This document shows, piece by piece, positions 52,719 through 60,153 of a stretch of 64,000 nucleotides of DNA. The notes below the pieces were generated by a model. It saw only the letters and a list, made by a program, of their open reading frames with translations, was not told where the DNA came from and searched no databases. The stretch comes from JAJPHY01 sp040754475. Lineage in GTDB: Bacteria; Actinomycetota; UBA4738; HRBIN12. Each line of letters opens with the position of its first letter. The first letter of the stretch is position 1. The position numbers and the translations under genes were made by a program. Location of the stretch: contig JBFMCN010000036.1 in assembly GCA_040754475.1 (NCBI GenBank), positions 1 through 64,000 on the forward strand, read 5' to 3'.

Positions 52719-54149
52719 TCAGATGTCGTAGTACAGCGCGAACTCGTGGGGGTGCGGGCGCAGCCGCACCTGGTCGAGCTCGTGCAAGCGCTTGTACTCG
52801 ATCCAGGTGTCGATCACGTCCTGCGTGAACACACCGCCCTCCAGCAGCCACTGGTGATCCGCCTCGAGCGCGTTGAGCACCTCCTCGAGCGAGCCCGGGA
52901 CCTGCTTCACCAACGCCTTCTCCTCGGGCGGCAGGTCGTAGAGGTCCTTGTCCATCGGCTCGGGCGGCTCGATCTTGTTCTTGATGCCGTCGAGCCCGGC
53001 CTGAAGCATCGCGGCAAAGGCAAGGTACGGGTTGCAGGAGGGGTCAGGCGACCGGAACTCGAGGCGCTTCGCCGCCGGAGTCTTGTGGTACAGAGGTATG
53101 CGAACGCACGCGCTCCGATTGCGCTGCGAGTACACGAGGTTGATGGGCGCCTCGTAGCCCGGCACGAGGCGGCGGTAGGAGTTCGTCGTCGGAGCGCTGA
53201 AGGCGAGCAGCGAGGGCGCGTGCTCCAGCAGTCCGCCGATGTACCAACGCGCCGAGTCGCTGAGGCCCGCATACCCGACCTCGTCCCAGAACAGGTTCTC
53301 GTCGTCCCGCCACAGACTCTGGTGGGTGTGCATGCCGGAGCCGTTGTCCATGAATATGGGCTTCGGCATGAACGTCACGGTCTTGCCGCGGCGCCGGGCG
53401 GTGTTCTTGACGATGTACTTGTACTTCATGACGTTGTCGGCGGCGCGCAGCAGGGTGGCGTAGCGCATGTCGATCTCTGCCTGACCCGCCGTGCCGACCT
53501 CGTGGTGGTGAACTTCGATCTGGATGCCGACCTTCTCCAGGTTGAGCACCATCTCCGTGCGCAGGTCCTGGAAGTGGTCCATGGGGGGAAGCGGGAAGTA
53601 GCCCTCCTTGTACCGGGGCTTGTAGCCGCGGTTCGGCTCGCCGTCCAGCTCGCGCTCGCGGCCCGAATTCCACACTCCCTCGACGGCGTCGATGTGGTAG
53701 TAGCCCTCGTGCTGGTTCTGGTCGAAGCGGACCGAGTCGAAGATGTAGAACTCGCACTCCGGTCCCCAGTAGGAGATGTCGGCGATACCGGTCTGCTTGA
53801 GGTACAGCTCGGCCTTGCGCGCTATGGACCTCGGGTCGCGGCTGTACATCTCACCGGTCACGGGATCCTTCACGAAGCAGTGCAGGGCGAGCGTGGGGTG
53901 CTCGGTGAAGGGATCGATGAACGCCGTGTCCGGGTCCGGGACCAGGAGCATGTCGGACTCCTGGATCTCCTGAAACCCCCGGATCGACGAGCCGTCGAAG
54001 CCGTATCCGTCGTCGAAGCCCGCCTCGCTCAGCTCGGCGATCGGGACGGAGAAGTGTTGCATGAGCCCGGGCAGGTCGCAGAATCGGAAATCGGCGATCT
54101 CGGCTCCCACGTCCTTGGCCAGGGCGAGGACGTCCTTCGGCGTTGCCAC
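52719..54149 (-). CDS. glnA: Glutamine synthetase GlnA, type I-beta
   Basis: This is the main assimilatory glutamine synthetase, 476 residues. It shows GYGFDGSSIRGFQEIQESDM, GPECEFYIFDSV, EVHHHEVGTAGQAEIDMRY, DNGSGMHTHQS and NRSACVRIP. The adenylylation-loop signature LYDLPPEE with its Tyr is present, matching regulation by GlnE at 45272. The GTG at 54149 has AAGGAAGGGGG upstream. A GlnR-type box lies about 65 bases upstream, and the glnR gene precedes it on the same strand. Confidence 0.96.
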   Translation of the reverse strand: MATPKDVLALAKDVGAEIADFRFCDLPGLMQHFSVPIAELSEAGFDDGYGFDGSSIRGFQEIQESDMLLVPDPDTAFIDPFTEHPTLALHCFVKDPVTGEMYSRDPRSIARKAELYLKQTGIADISYWGPECEFYIFDSVRFDQNQHEGYYHIDAVEGVWNSGRERELDGEPNRGYKPRYKEGYFPLPPMDHFQDLRTEMVLNLEKVGIQIEVHHHEVGTAGQAEIDMRYATLLRAADNVMKYKYIVKNTARRRGKTVTFMPKPIFMDNGSGMHTHQSLWRDDENLFWDEVGYAGLSDSARWYIGGLLEHAPSLLAFSAPTTNSYRRLVPGYEAPINLVYSQRNRSACVRIPLYHKTPAAKRLEFRSPDPSCNPYLAFAAMLQAGLDGIKNKIEPPEPMDKDLYDLPPEEKALVKQVPGSLEEVLNALEADHQWLLEGGVFTQDVIDTWIEYKRLHELDQVRLRPHPHEFALYYDI

Positions 54150-54213
54150 CGCGTTCCCCCTTCCTTGAGACCGACGACCCACCCAAAGGGTAAGGGCGGG
54201 CCGGGGGTGCGAG

Positions 54214-54229
54214 GTTTCCTGAGGGTTAA
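54214..54229 (-). promoter_or_regulatory. Candidate GlnR box upstream of glnA
   Basis: On the minus strand TTAAC-N6-GAAAC (54229 to 54214) fits the actinobacterial GlnR half-box pattern gTnAc-N6-GaAAc. It lies about 65 bases upstream of the glnA start and downstream of the glnR gene. The first base deviates from the consensus, and a second complete half-site was not found. Confidence 0.45.
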
Positions 54230-54307
54230 TTGTGACGGGAACAGTCCCTGCGCGCCCGACTTAGTGGATCGAGATTCGGCCCCGGCATGCGAGACGCGAG
54301 CCGTCGC

Positions 54308-54979
54308 CTACAGGTCGGCGGCCCGGTACCCGACCCCTCGGACGGTCTCGATCAGCGACTCGTGCTCCGGACCGAGCTTGGAGCGGAGCCGGCGGACGTG
54401 CACGTCGACTGTCCTGGTGCCCCCGTAGAAGTCGTAGCCCCACACCTCGCGCAGCAACGCGGGGCGCGTGAAGACCCTGCCCGGCCGCGAGGCGAGGAAC
54501 CTCATCAGCTCGAACTCCTTGAACGTGAGGTCGAGTGACCGTCCGGCCACCGTGACCTTGTAGCTGTCGACGTCGAGCACCATCGGCCCTAGGCGTATCG
54601 CGCTGCCCTCCGATCCTCCCGCGCGCCGCCTCAGCATGGCGATGCGAAGGCGGATCTCGGCCTCCGGCGCGGACGGATAGAGGACCTCGTCCGCGATCTC
54701 CTCCCACCTAAACCGCTCCAGGTCGCGCCGCTCTACGATGGCGATAGCGGGGGACCGTGGAGTCCGTTCGCGGAGTCGCCGCAAGACGCTGAACCCCTGC
54801 CCGGGGTTCTCCGCGGCGTCCACCAACAAGGCCTCAGGGCCGAGCTGAAGCGCGTCGCCCAGGGAGGCGAGGGACAAAGGCTGAATCTTGAGGTCGAGGT
54901 CGGTGGGCGCGAGGGCAGGCACGATGGCGGCGAGCGCCTCGTCCGGGAAGCGGTCCGAGAGCAAGACGATGGTGGCCAC
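54308..54979 (-). CDS. glnR: GlnR-like orphan OmpR-family regulator
   Basis: GlnR is the global nitrogen regulator of actinobacteria. The 223-residue product has an atypical receiver domain. Asp is present (ALLVDAAENPG), but the conserved Lys region reads VLYPSAPEAEIRLRIAM, matching GlnR-type receivers that work without phosphorylation. The winged-helix domain includes LDLTFKEFELMRFLASRPG, RVFTRPALLREVWGYD and TRTVDVHVRRLRSKLGPE, very close to GlnR. No kinase is adjacent. The GTG at 54979 was chosen over a longer frame. It is upstream of glnA. Confidence 0.87.
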   Translation of the reverse strand: MATIVLLSDRFPDEALAAIVPALAPTDLDLKIQPLSLASLGDALQLGPEALLVDAAENPGQGFSVLRRLRERTPRSPAIAIVERRDLERFRWEEIADEVLYPSAPEAEIRLRIAMLRRRAGGSEGSAIRLGPMVLDVDSYKVTVAGRSLDLTFKEFELMRFLASRPGRVFTRPALLREVWGYDFYGGTRTVDVHVRRLRSKLGPEHESLIETVRGVGYRAADL

Positions 54980-55014
54980 TACCCGACCGAGAGTAGCAGG
55001 CGCTCGCCCGGCGG

Positions 55015-55020
55015 TACCCT
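55015..55020 (+). promoter_or_regulatory. -10 box (TACCCT) before the MoaD-like gene
   Basis: TACCCT predicts a start near 55027, three bases before the ATG at 55030. It is divergent from glnR. Confidence 0.4.
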
Positions 55021-55029
55021 TGACCTGGG

Positions 55030-55272
55030 ATGACGACCGTTCGGGTTCGGCTGTTCGCCGCCCTGCGCGAGATCGCGGGGGATTCACACGTGCAGGCCGA
55101 GGGTGAGACGGTCGGCGACATCGTCGCCTCGCTTTCCGCACGCTATGGCGAGCGATTCGCCGCGATCGCCCGTTCAGGGTCGGTTGTCGTCGACGGCGAG
55201 AGGGCACCCGCGACCCTTCGCCTGGCCGGGGGGGAGGATGTCGCGGTCCTTCCACCGATCTCCGGCGGTTGA
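55030..55272 (+). CDS. MoaD/ThiS-family ubiquitin-like sulphur carrier
   Basis: The 80-residue beta-grasp protein has the MoaD pattern VRVRLFAALREIAGDSHV and ends in LPPISGG, the Gly-Gly tail that is adenylylated and thiocarboxylated in MoaD and ThiS. It could serve molybdopterin, thiamine or cysteine synthesis. Nearby cysH and sat concern sulphate assimilation, which mildly favours a CysO-like role, but MoaD remains equally possible. A near-leaderless start is predicted. Confidence 0.85.
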   Translation: MTTVRVRLFAALREIAGDSHVQAEGETVGDIVASLSARYGERFAAIARSGSVVVDGERAPATLRLAGGEDVAVLPPISGG

Positions 55273-55308
55273 GCGGCCCCATCCCACGCGGCTGTCATAC
55301 TCGCTTGG

Positions 55309-56235
55309 ATGCTCGCCGTCCGGCGCTTCCAGCGCCTCCTGCTGCTCGCGAACCCCGTCGCCCGGACCGTGTCGCTCCCGACGCTCGGGGTGATCGAGAA
55401 GGCGCTCTCAGCGGACTTCGAGCTGGAAGTCCTGGAGACGGTGGAGCGGGGGCACGCCACGGAGGTCGCCCGGAAGGCGGTAGCCGAGGGGATCGATCTC
55501 CTGGTCGTCTTCTCGGGCGACGGCACGATCAACGAGGTGGTGAACGGCGTCGCGGGCTCGGAGACGGCGCTCGGCGTGCTTCCAGGTGGGGCGACGAACA
55601 TCCTCGCACGAGCCCTGGGGCTGCCGCTCGACCCGGTGGAGGCGACCGGCGTGCTGATCGCCAAGGCGCTTGAGGGAAGGGCCCGGCGGCTGGACCTCGG
55701 CCGGGCCGACGGTCGGTACTTCGCGGTCAACTGCGGCGCAGGCGTCGACGCCGCCGCGATGAAGCGTCTGGACCGCAAGTTCCCGAAGAGCAAGGCGGAG
55801 TTCTCACGCGCGGCGTTCCGGGCGGTCGCGCGTGAGTTGTTCGCCGGGTACGCGGGCCGGTCGCCCGACCTCTCGGTACGGGTCGACGGACGCGAACCGA
55901 CCCCCTCGATGTCGGTGATGATCGGCAGGACCGATCCCTACACGTACTACAAGGACAGAGGCGTCCGGGTGACGCCGCAAGCCTCGCTGGAAGAAGGGCT
56001 CGACGTCTTGTCGATACGCCGCCTCCCGCGGCGGAGCGTGGCGCGGATCGCCTGGCAGATGCTCGGGTCGGCTAGACACGTCAAGGGTCGCGACATCGAC
56101 TACTGGCACGAGGTCTTGCGTGTGGACGTCACATCGGAGCGGCCGTTCCCCGTCCAGGTAGACGGCGACGTGATGGATGACCGGACCTTGCTGGAGGTGC
56201 AGCTCGCTCCCGATGCGCTCTGGGTGGTCGCGTAG
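55309..56235 (+). CDS. Diacylglycerol/lipid kinase family protein
   Basis: The 308-residue product has the DAGK catalytic fold. It begins RLLLLANPVARTVS and has the ATP-binding VVFSGDGTINEVVNGVAG, LPGGATNILARALGLP, and the C-terminal beta domain with PFPVQVDGDVM. Such enzymes phosphorylate diacylglycerol, sphingoid or related lipids. The start ATG at 55309 follows a CATACT -10-like box at 55296 (predicted +1 at 55308), so it is probably leaderless. It converges with cysH. Confidence 0.9.
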   Translation: MLAVRRFQRLLLLANPVARTVSLPTLGVIEKALSADFELEVLETVERGHATEVARKAVAEGIDLLVVFSGDGTINEVVNGVAGSETALGVLPGGATNILARALGLPLDPVEATGVLIAKALEGRARRLDLGRADGRYFAVNCGAGVDAAAMKRLDRKFPKSKAEFSRAAFRAVARELFAGYAGRSPDLSVRVDGREPTPSMSVMIGRTDPYTYYKDRGVRVTPQASLEEGLDVLSIRRLPRRSVARIAWQMLGSARHVKGRDIDYWHEVLRVDVTSERPFPVQVDGDVMDDRTLLEVQLAPDALWVVA

Positions 56236-56238
56236 GGA

Positions 56239-56991
56239 CTAGGGGTCGAGCCGGATGACTATGTCGTCCTGACGCGTGGCCTCACGGGTCTGGATCCCGC
56301 ACTCCCACTTGGAGAGGCCGGCCCAGCGTCCTGCCCGCTCGGGCTCGCCGGGGAAGCGGGCGCGCGTGCACGGTGCGCATCCGATCGATGCGTAGCCGAG
56401 CTCGTACAACGGGTTGTGTGGAAGGTCGTTTGCCTCTAGGTACGCCCACGTGTCCTGCCGAGTCCAGTTCACGACGGGATTCACCTTCACGATGCTGCGC
56501 CCAGGCTCGAGCTCGTACTCGTCGACGATCGGAGCATGCGCGCGTGTGGGGGAGGAGTCGCGACGAAATGCCGTGATCCACGCGTCGAGCCCTCGAAGCG
56601 CCTCGAACATCGGGCGCACCTTGTTGATCTCGCAGCAAAGCGTCGGATCGCGCTCGTACAAACGAGGGCCGTACTCGGCCGCCTGGGCCTCGACGGTGTG
56701 CTCGCCGACGAGAGCCACGACGTTCAGCCCGAGCTCTTCTGTGAGCTGTTCCTTGAAGGCAAGCGTCTCCGCGAAATGGAATCCGGTCTCGAGGAAGAGG
56801 ATGGGCACGCCCGGGTGGATCAGCGAGGCCATGTGGATGACGCAAGTACCCTCGGCCTGGAATGCCGAAGCGATCGCGACACGGTCCAGACCCGAGTCCT
56901 CGAGGGCCCACCGGATGATCTCCTGGGGGAGCGCCGACTCGAAGCGCTCGTTCAACCCACGGACGTCTTCCGGGGCGAGCAGGGTCTTCAC
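56239..56991 (-). CDS. cysH: Assimilatory APS/PAPS reductase (CysH)
   Basis: CysH reduces APS (or PAPS) to sulphite. The 250-residue product has the PP-loop family fold with ASAFQAEGTCVIHM, LETGFHFAET, DPTLCCEINKVRP and GYASIGCAPCTR. The Cys-Cys and CxxC pairs are the ligands of the 4Fe-4S cluster of the APS-reducing type. The catalytic tail, normally ECG(I/L)H, reads ECGIQT. The GTG at 56991 was chosen because a TATACT promoter lies at 57029-57024, inside the longer frame. It is divergent from sat. Confidence 0.9.
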   Translation of the reverse strand: MKTLLAPEDVRGLNERFESALPQEIIRWALEDSGLDRVAIASAFQAEGTCVIHMASLIHPGVPILFLETGFHFAETLAFKEQLTEELGLNVVALVGEHTVEAQAAEYGPRLYERDPTLCCEINKVRPMFEALRGLDAWITAFRRDSSPTRAHAPIVDEYELEPGRSIVKVNPVVNWTRQDTWAYLEANDLPHNPLYELGYASIGCAPCTRARFPGEPERAGRWAGLSKWECGIQTREATRQDDIVIRLDP

Positions 56992-57023
56992 GGGGGCCGC
57001 CTCGCTCTCTCTCGGGTCATCCG

Positions 57024-57070
57024 AGTATAGCCGGACCACCCGTCGAGCCCGGGCGGGCCGCGGCTATGCT
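57024..57070. promoter_or_regulatory. Divergent promoters of cysH and sat
   Basis: TATACT on the minus strand (57029-57024) serves cysH, and TATGCT on the plus strand (57065-57070) serves sat. The 122-bp gap therefore drives both sulphate-assimilation genes. No operator was recognised between them. The sat leader carries AGAGGAAAGG before its ATG. Confidence 0.55.
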
Positions 57071-57113
57071 GTGACCCCGGCAAACCCCCATCTACCAGAG
57101 GAAAGGCGGATCG

Positions 57114-58280
57114 ATGACCGACACCATCGCGCCTCACGGCGGGGCTCTCGTCAACCTGCTCGCACCCGGCGCGGAGGCGGAGCAGCTCACCCAGCAGGCC
57201 CGGCGCTACCCGAAGACCAAGGTCAGCGAGCGCGAGCTCTCCGATCTCGAGATGCTCACCGTGGGCGCTCTCTCGCCGCTCACAGGGTTCGTCGGTGAGA
57301 AGGACTACCGCTCGATCCTCGAAACGATGCATCTGACGAACGGCCTGCCGTGGACGATCCCGGTCACGCTTTCCCTCGACCAGGAGGAGGTCAAAGGGAT
57401 CGCGAGAGCCGAGGCCGTTGCGCTCATGACTGCCCAGAGCGACCGGTCGATCGCGATTCTCGAGATAGCCGAGGTCTTCAAGAGGGACCGTCCGAAGGAG
57501 GCGCTCGCGGTCTTCGGCACCGAGGATCTCGAGCACCCGGGCGTAAGGGCCCTCCACGACGCTGGGGACTACTGCCTGGCCGGGAGGGTGCGAGCGATCC
57601 GACTGCCCGAGCACCGCACGTTCACGAAGTACCGCCTTACGCCGGCCGAGACCCGAGCGGAGTTCGCGAGGCGGGGATGGAGGACGGTCGTGGGCTTCCA
57701 GACCCGCAACCCCATCCATCGGGCTCACGAGTACATCCAGAAGTGCGCGCTGGAGATCGTGGACGGTTTGCTCGTGCACCCACTCGTAGGTGCGACGAAG
57801 GGGGACGATGTGCCGGCAGAGGTCCGGATGCGGTGCTACGAAGCCCTGTTCGAGGGGTACTACCCGAAGGATCGTGCGATGGTCACCGTGTTCCCGGCGG
57901 CGATGCGCTACGCGGGGCCGAAGGAGGCCATCTGGCACGCGATCGCCCGCAAGAACTACGGTTGCACGCACCTCATCGTCGGTCGCGATCACGCGGGCGT
58001 CGGCACGTACTACGGCACTTATGACGCGCAGAAGATCTTCGATGAGTTCGAGCCGGGGGAGCTCGGCATCACCCCGCTCTGCTTCGAGCACTCCTTCTAC
58101 TGCAAACGGTGCGAGGGGATGGGCTCGCCGAAGACCTGCCCGCATGAGGACGAGGATCGCGTGATCCTTTCGGGTACGAAGGTGCGCGAGATGCTGCGCG
58201 GCGGTGAGCGTCCGCCTGTCGAGTTCAGCCGTCCTGAGGTGGCCGACATCCTCATCGAGGCGATGCGGGCGAAGGCATGA
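57114..58280 (+). CDS. sat: Sulphate adenylyltransferase (ATP sulphurylase)
   Basis: Sat makes APS from sulphate and ATP. The 388-residue homo-oligomeric form (not the CysDN type) has VGALSPLTGFVGEKDY, FQTRNPIHRAHEYIQK (the HxxH-type ATP-binding motif), VGATKGDDVPAEVRMRCYEA, VGRDHAGVGTYYGTYDAQ and FSGTKVREMLR-like sequence (here LSGTKVREML). Together with cysH it supplies sulphite. No APS kinase was found nearby, consistent with an APS-reducing CysH. Confidence 0.96.
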   Translation: MTDTIAPHGGALVNLLAPGAEAEQLTQQARRYPKTKVSERELSDLEMLTVGALSPLTGFVGEKDYRSILETMHLTNGLPWTIPVTLSLDQEEVKGIARAEAVALMTAQSDRSIAILEIAEVFKRDRPKEALAVFGTEDLEHPGVRALHDAGDYCLAGRVRAIRLPEHRTFTKYRLTPAETRAEFARRGWRTVVGFQTRNPIHRAHEYIQKCALEIVDGLLVHPLVGATKGDDVPAEVRMRCYEALFEGYYPKDRAMVTVFPAAMRYAGPKEAIWHAIARKNYGCTHLIVGRDHAGVGTYYGTYDAQKIFDEFEPGELGITPLCFEHSFYCKRCEGMGSPKTCPHEDEDRVILSGTKVREMLRGGERPPVEFSRPEVADILIEAMRAKA

Positions 58281-58313
58281 CAGAAGGATTTGCCCCGTTC
58301 ACGAGCCCTTTGG

Positions 58314-58319
58314 TAGCCT
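58314..58319 (+). promoter_or_regulatory. -10 box (TAGCCT) of the M23 peptidase gene
   Basis: TAGCCT predicts +1 near 58326. The transcript would carry AAGGAGG at 58353-58359, well upstream of the first ATG (58425). Confidence 0.35.
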
Positions 58320-58424
58320 CCCGACGGCCAGAGCGGCGCCGCCATCCGTCCCAAGGAGGCCTCGACGACCGCTCCTAGGAGGCAGATCCGCACCATCCTC
58401 GCCCTCGTCCTCGCGGCGGGGGTC

Positions 58425-59375
58425 ATGAGCGCGACCCCCACCCTGGCCGATACGAAGTCCGACCTGGAGAGCGCGAAGCGGGAGCTGGCCCGCCTCCAAG
58501 CCAGTCTGGACCAGGCGACCGCCGAGTGGCAGGCTGCCTACTCCTTGCTTGTGCAGACGAGGGCGAAGATCGCGTCCACGCGCGAGGAGATCGACGCGCT
58601 TCAGCGGAACATCGCGAGGATCCAGGAGCGGCTGCAAGAGCGGGCCGTGATCGCCTTCGAGAACGGGCCGGCCAGCACGATTGATCTCCTGCTCTCCTCT
58701 GAGACGTTCGCCGAGTTCTCCGACCGGATGGAATTCCTGGGGAACGTGGCGCAGAGCGACTCGGACCTCGTCCTCGAGCGCGAGGTGTCGGAGGAGCAGC
58801 TCAAGCGTAAGGAGGAGAACCTCAAGTCCCTCGCGATCGATCGGGCGGCCACCACGCAGCGGCTCGAGTCGGTCAAGAGCTCGATCTCGGCGGACACGGC
58901 CGCGATGAAGCGAGAGGTCGACGATCTGGAGGCGAAGTACAAACAGGAGCAGCGGCTCCTTCAGGTTCTCGGGCAGACTGTGAACATGGGCGCGTCTATC
59001 GCGCGGTGTCCCGTGGCGGGTCCGAACTCGTTCGTCGACTCGTTCGGCTGGCCGCGCTCGGGCGGCCGCACCCACCAAGGGATCGACCTGATAGCCGCAT
59101 ACGGGACCCCAGTTGTCTCAGTGCAGAACGGGACCGCCGTCCGCAACTACAACTCGCTGGGCGGAAACGCGGTCATCGTCTACGGTCCCGGGGGAGACTG
59201 GACCTACTACGCGCACCTGTCCAGCTACGGCGCCTCCGGCAGCGTGAGCGTCGGAACGGTGATCGGCTACGTCGGGGCGACCGGCAACGCGGGCATCAAC
59301 CACCTGCATTTCGAGTACCACCCTGGTGGCGGGGCGGCTGTCAATCCCTACCAGGCGCTCCTGTCCGTCTGCTGA
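58425..59375 (+). CDS. Secreted coiled-coil M23 peptidoglycan endopeptidase
   Basis: From the first ATG the product is 316 residues. It has a coiled coil (about residues 8-180, KSDLESAKRELARLQASLD and similar) and a C-terminal M23 metallopeptidase domain with the zinc motifs HQGIDLIAAYG and HLHFEYHPGG. This is the EnvC/NlpD-like layout for peptidoglycan cleavage or amidase activation. A clear signal peptide (RRQIRTILALVLAAGVM, then SATPTLA) is encoded mostly upstream of this ATG, in the same frame back to a stop at 58314. No ATG, GTG or TTG occurs there. The ACG at 58365, five bases after AAGGAGG, is a possible start. Confidence 0.85.
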   Translation: MSATPTLADTKSDLESAKRELARLQASLDQATAEWQAAYSLLVQTRAKIASTREEIDALQRNIARIQERLQERAVIAFENGPASTIDLLLSSETFAEFSDRMEFLGNVAQSDSDLVLEREVSEEQLKRKEENLKSLAIDRAATTQRLESVKSSISADTAAMKREVDDLEAKYKQEQRLLQVLGQTVNMGASIARCPVAGPNSFVDSFGWPRSGGRTHQGIDLIAAYGTPVVSVQNGTAVRNYNSLGGNAVIVYGPGGDWTYYAHLSSYGASGSVSVGTVIGYVGATGNAGINHLHFEYHPGGGAAVNPYQALLSVC

Positions 59376-59402
59376 GCGAACGCCGGCCGTGCCCTCAGGT
59401 CC

Positions 59403-59408
59403 TACAAT
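59403..59408 (+). promoter_or_regulatory. -10 box (TACAAT) of the rsiG-like gene
   Basis: TACAAT is a strong TANNNT match. It predicts +1 near 59415 and a short leader holding AAGGAG (59429-59434) before the GTG. Confidence 0.45.
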
Positions 59409-59437
59409 CGGCGGGTACTGGATCGCGAAGGAGCATC

Positions 59438-59965
59438 GTGGCCGAGCCTCGTGGCAACCGTCGGATCGATCGCATTCTGAGGCCGGACTTCACGGCGGGC
59501 CTGGCGGGCCTTTCCCTCGAGGAGCTTCGTCGTCGCCGGGACGAGTGCCTCGTGGAGCGCGAGTCCCTTTCGCTTCTTCGCCGGCTGGTTCAAGGTCGCG
59601 CGGAGATCCTCAGGGCGGAGGTCGAGCGCCGCGGGCACGGCGACTCGGGTTCGCTGGTCGACCGGCTCTCCACGATCCTCGCCGCGGGCGGTCACGAGCC
59701 TTCGCGCGGGGAGGCTGTGCGGGTGGGTGTTCCTCAAGAGGAGCTGGCGCTCGCCCGGCGGCGAGTGGAGCGTCTCGTGGCCGACGCCGGCCTCTCCGAT
59801 CCTGGCGCTCTCGACGACGACCGGCTTTCGAAGGCGGTCGGCCTTCTCTCCGAGGAAGAGAGGAAGGTGTCGGAAGATCGGGCGGCCGTCATCTCGGTCC
59901 TGGACGAGATTCAGAGGGAGCTCAAGCGCAGGTACAAGGAGGATCCCTCCCGGGTCCTGTCCTGA
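59438..59965 (+). CDS. RsiG/AmfC-like c-di-GMP-binding anti-sigma protein
   Basis: RsiG is the c-di-GMP-armed anti-sigma factor of sigma WhiG in Streptomyces (older name AmfC, aerial mycelium formation protein). The 175-residue product has SLEELRRRRDECLVERESL leading into SLLRRLVQGRAEILRAE, the family core helix. Against the consensus E-x3-S-x2-R-x3-Q-x3-D it keeps Ser45, Arg48 and Gln52. It has Glu56 for the Asp, and Arg41 at the first Glu position, with Glu40 next to it. Only one motif copy is present, like the homodimeric RsiG of Rubrobacter. An HD-GYP phosphodiesterase gene follows. The sigma partner is not in the window. Confidence 0.78.
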   Translation: MAEPRGNRRIDRILRPDFTAGLAGLSLEELRRRRDECLVERESLSLLRRLVQGRAEILRAEVERRGHGDSGSLVDRLSTILAAGGHEPSRGEAVRVGVPQEELALARRRVERLVADAGLSDPGALDDDRLSKAVGLLSEEERKVSEDRAAVISVLDEIQRELKRRYKEDPSRVLS

Positions 59966-60065
59966 CGGCGCGGATCACCCACAATCTCGCTCTGTAGCTC
60001 CCTCGGGGGACTGATTTCGCAGCAGATTGCTGGGTCGTACGGGTCCAACCGGGTGATAGGCGTTT

Positions 60066-60086
60066 GGTCCATCGGGGCGATGGACC
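60066..60086 (+). promoter_or_regulatory. 8-bp hairpin in the leader of the HD-GYP gene
   Basis: GGTCCATC (60066-60073) and GATGGACC (60079-60086) pair perfectly around GGGGC. There is no U-run after it, so it is not an obvious terminator for the rsiG-like gene. It does not match the c-di-GMP-I riboswitch core. It lies in a 188-bp gap that holds no other recognisable element. Confidence 0.45.
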
Positions 60087-60153
60087 GACCCCGTTCAAGA
60101 CGCCAGGCTAAGCCCGCGCCGGGGCGTTCTCGGTGCACGGTTGCGCGGCCCGT

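Noticed and set aside
52266..54428. 720-codon plus-strand open frame opposite glnA
   Set aside because: It is antisense to glnA, whose conserved motifs are all on the minus strand. Long antisense frames are expected at this GC content.
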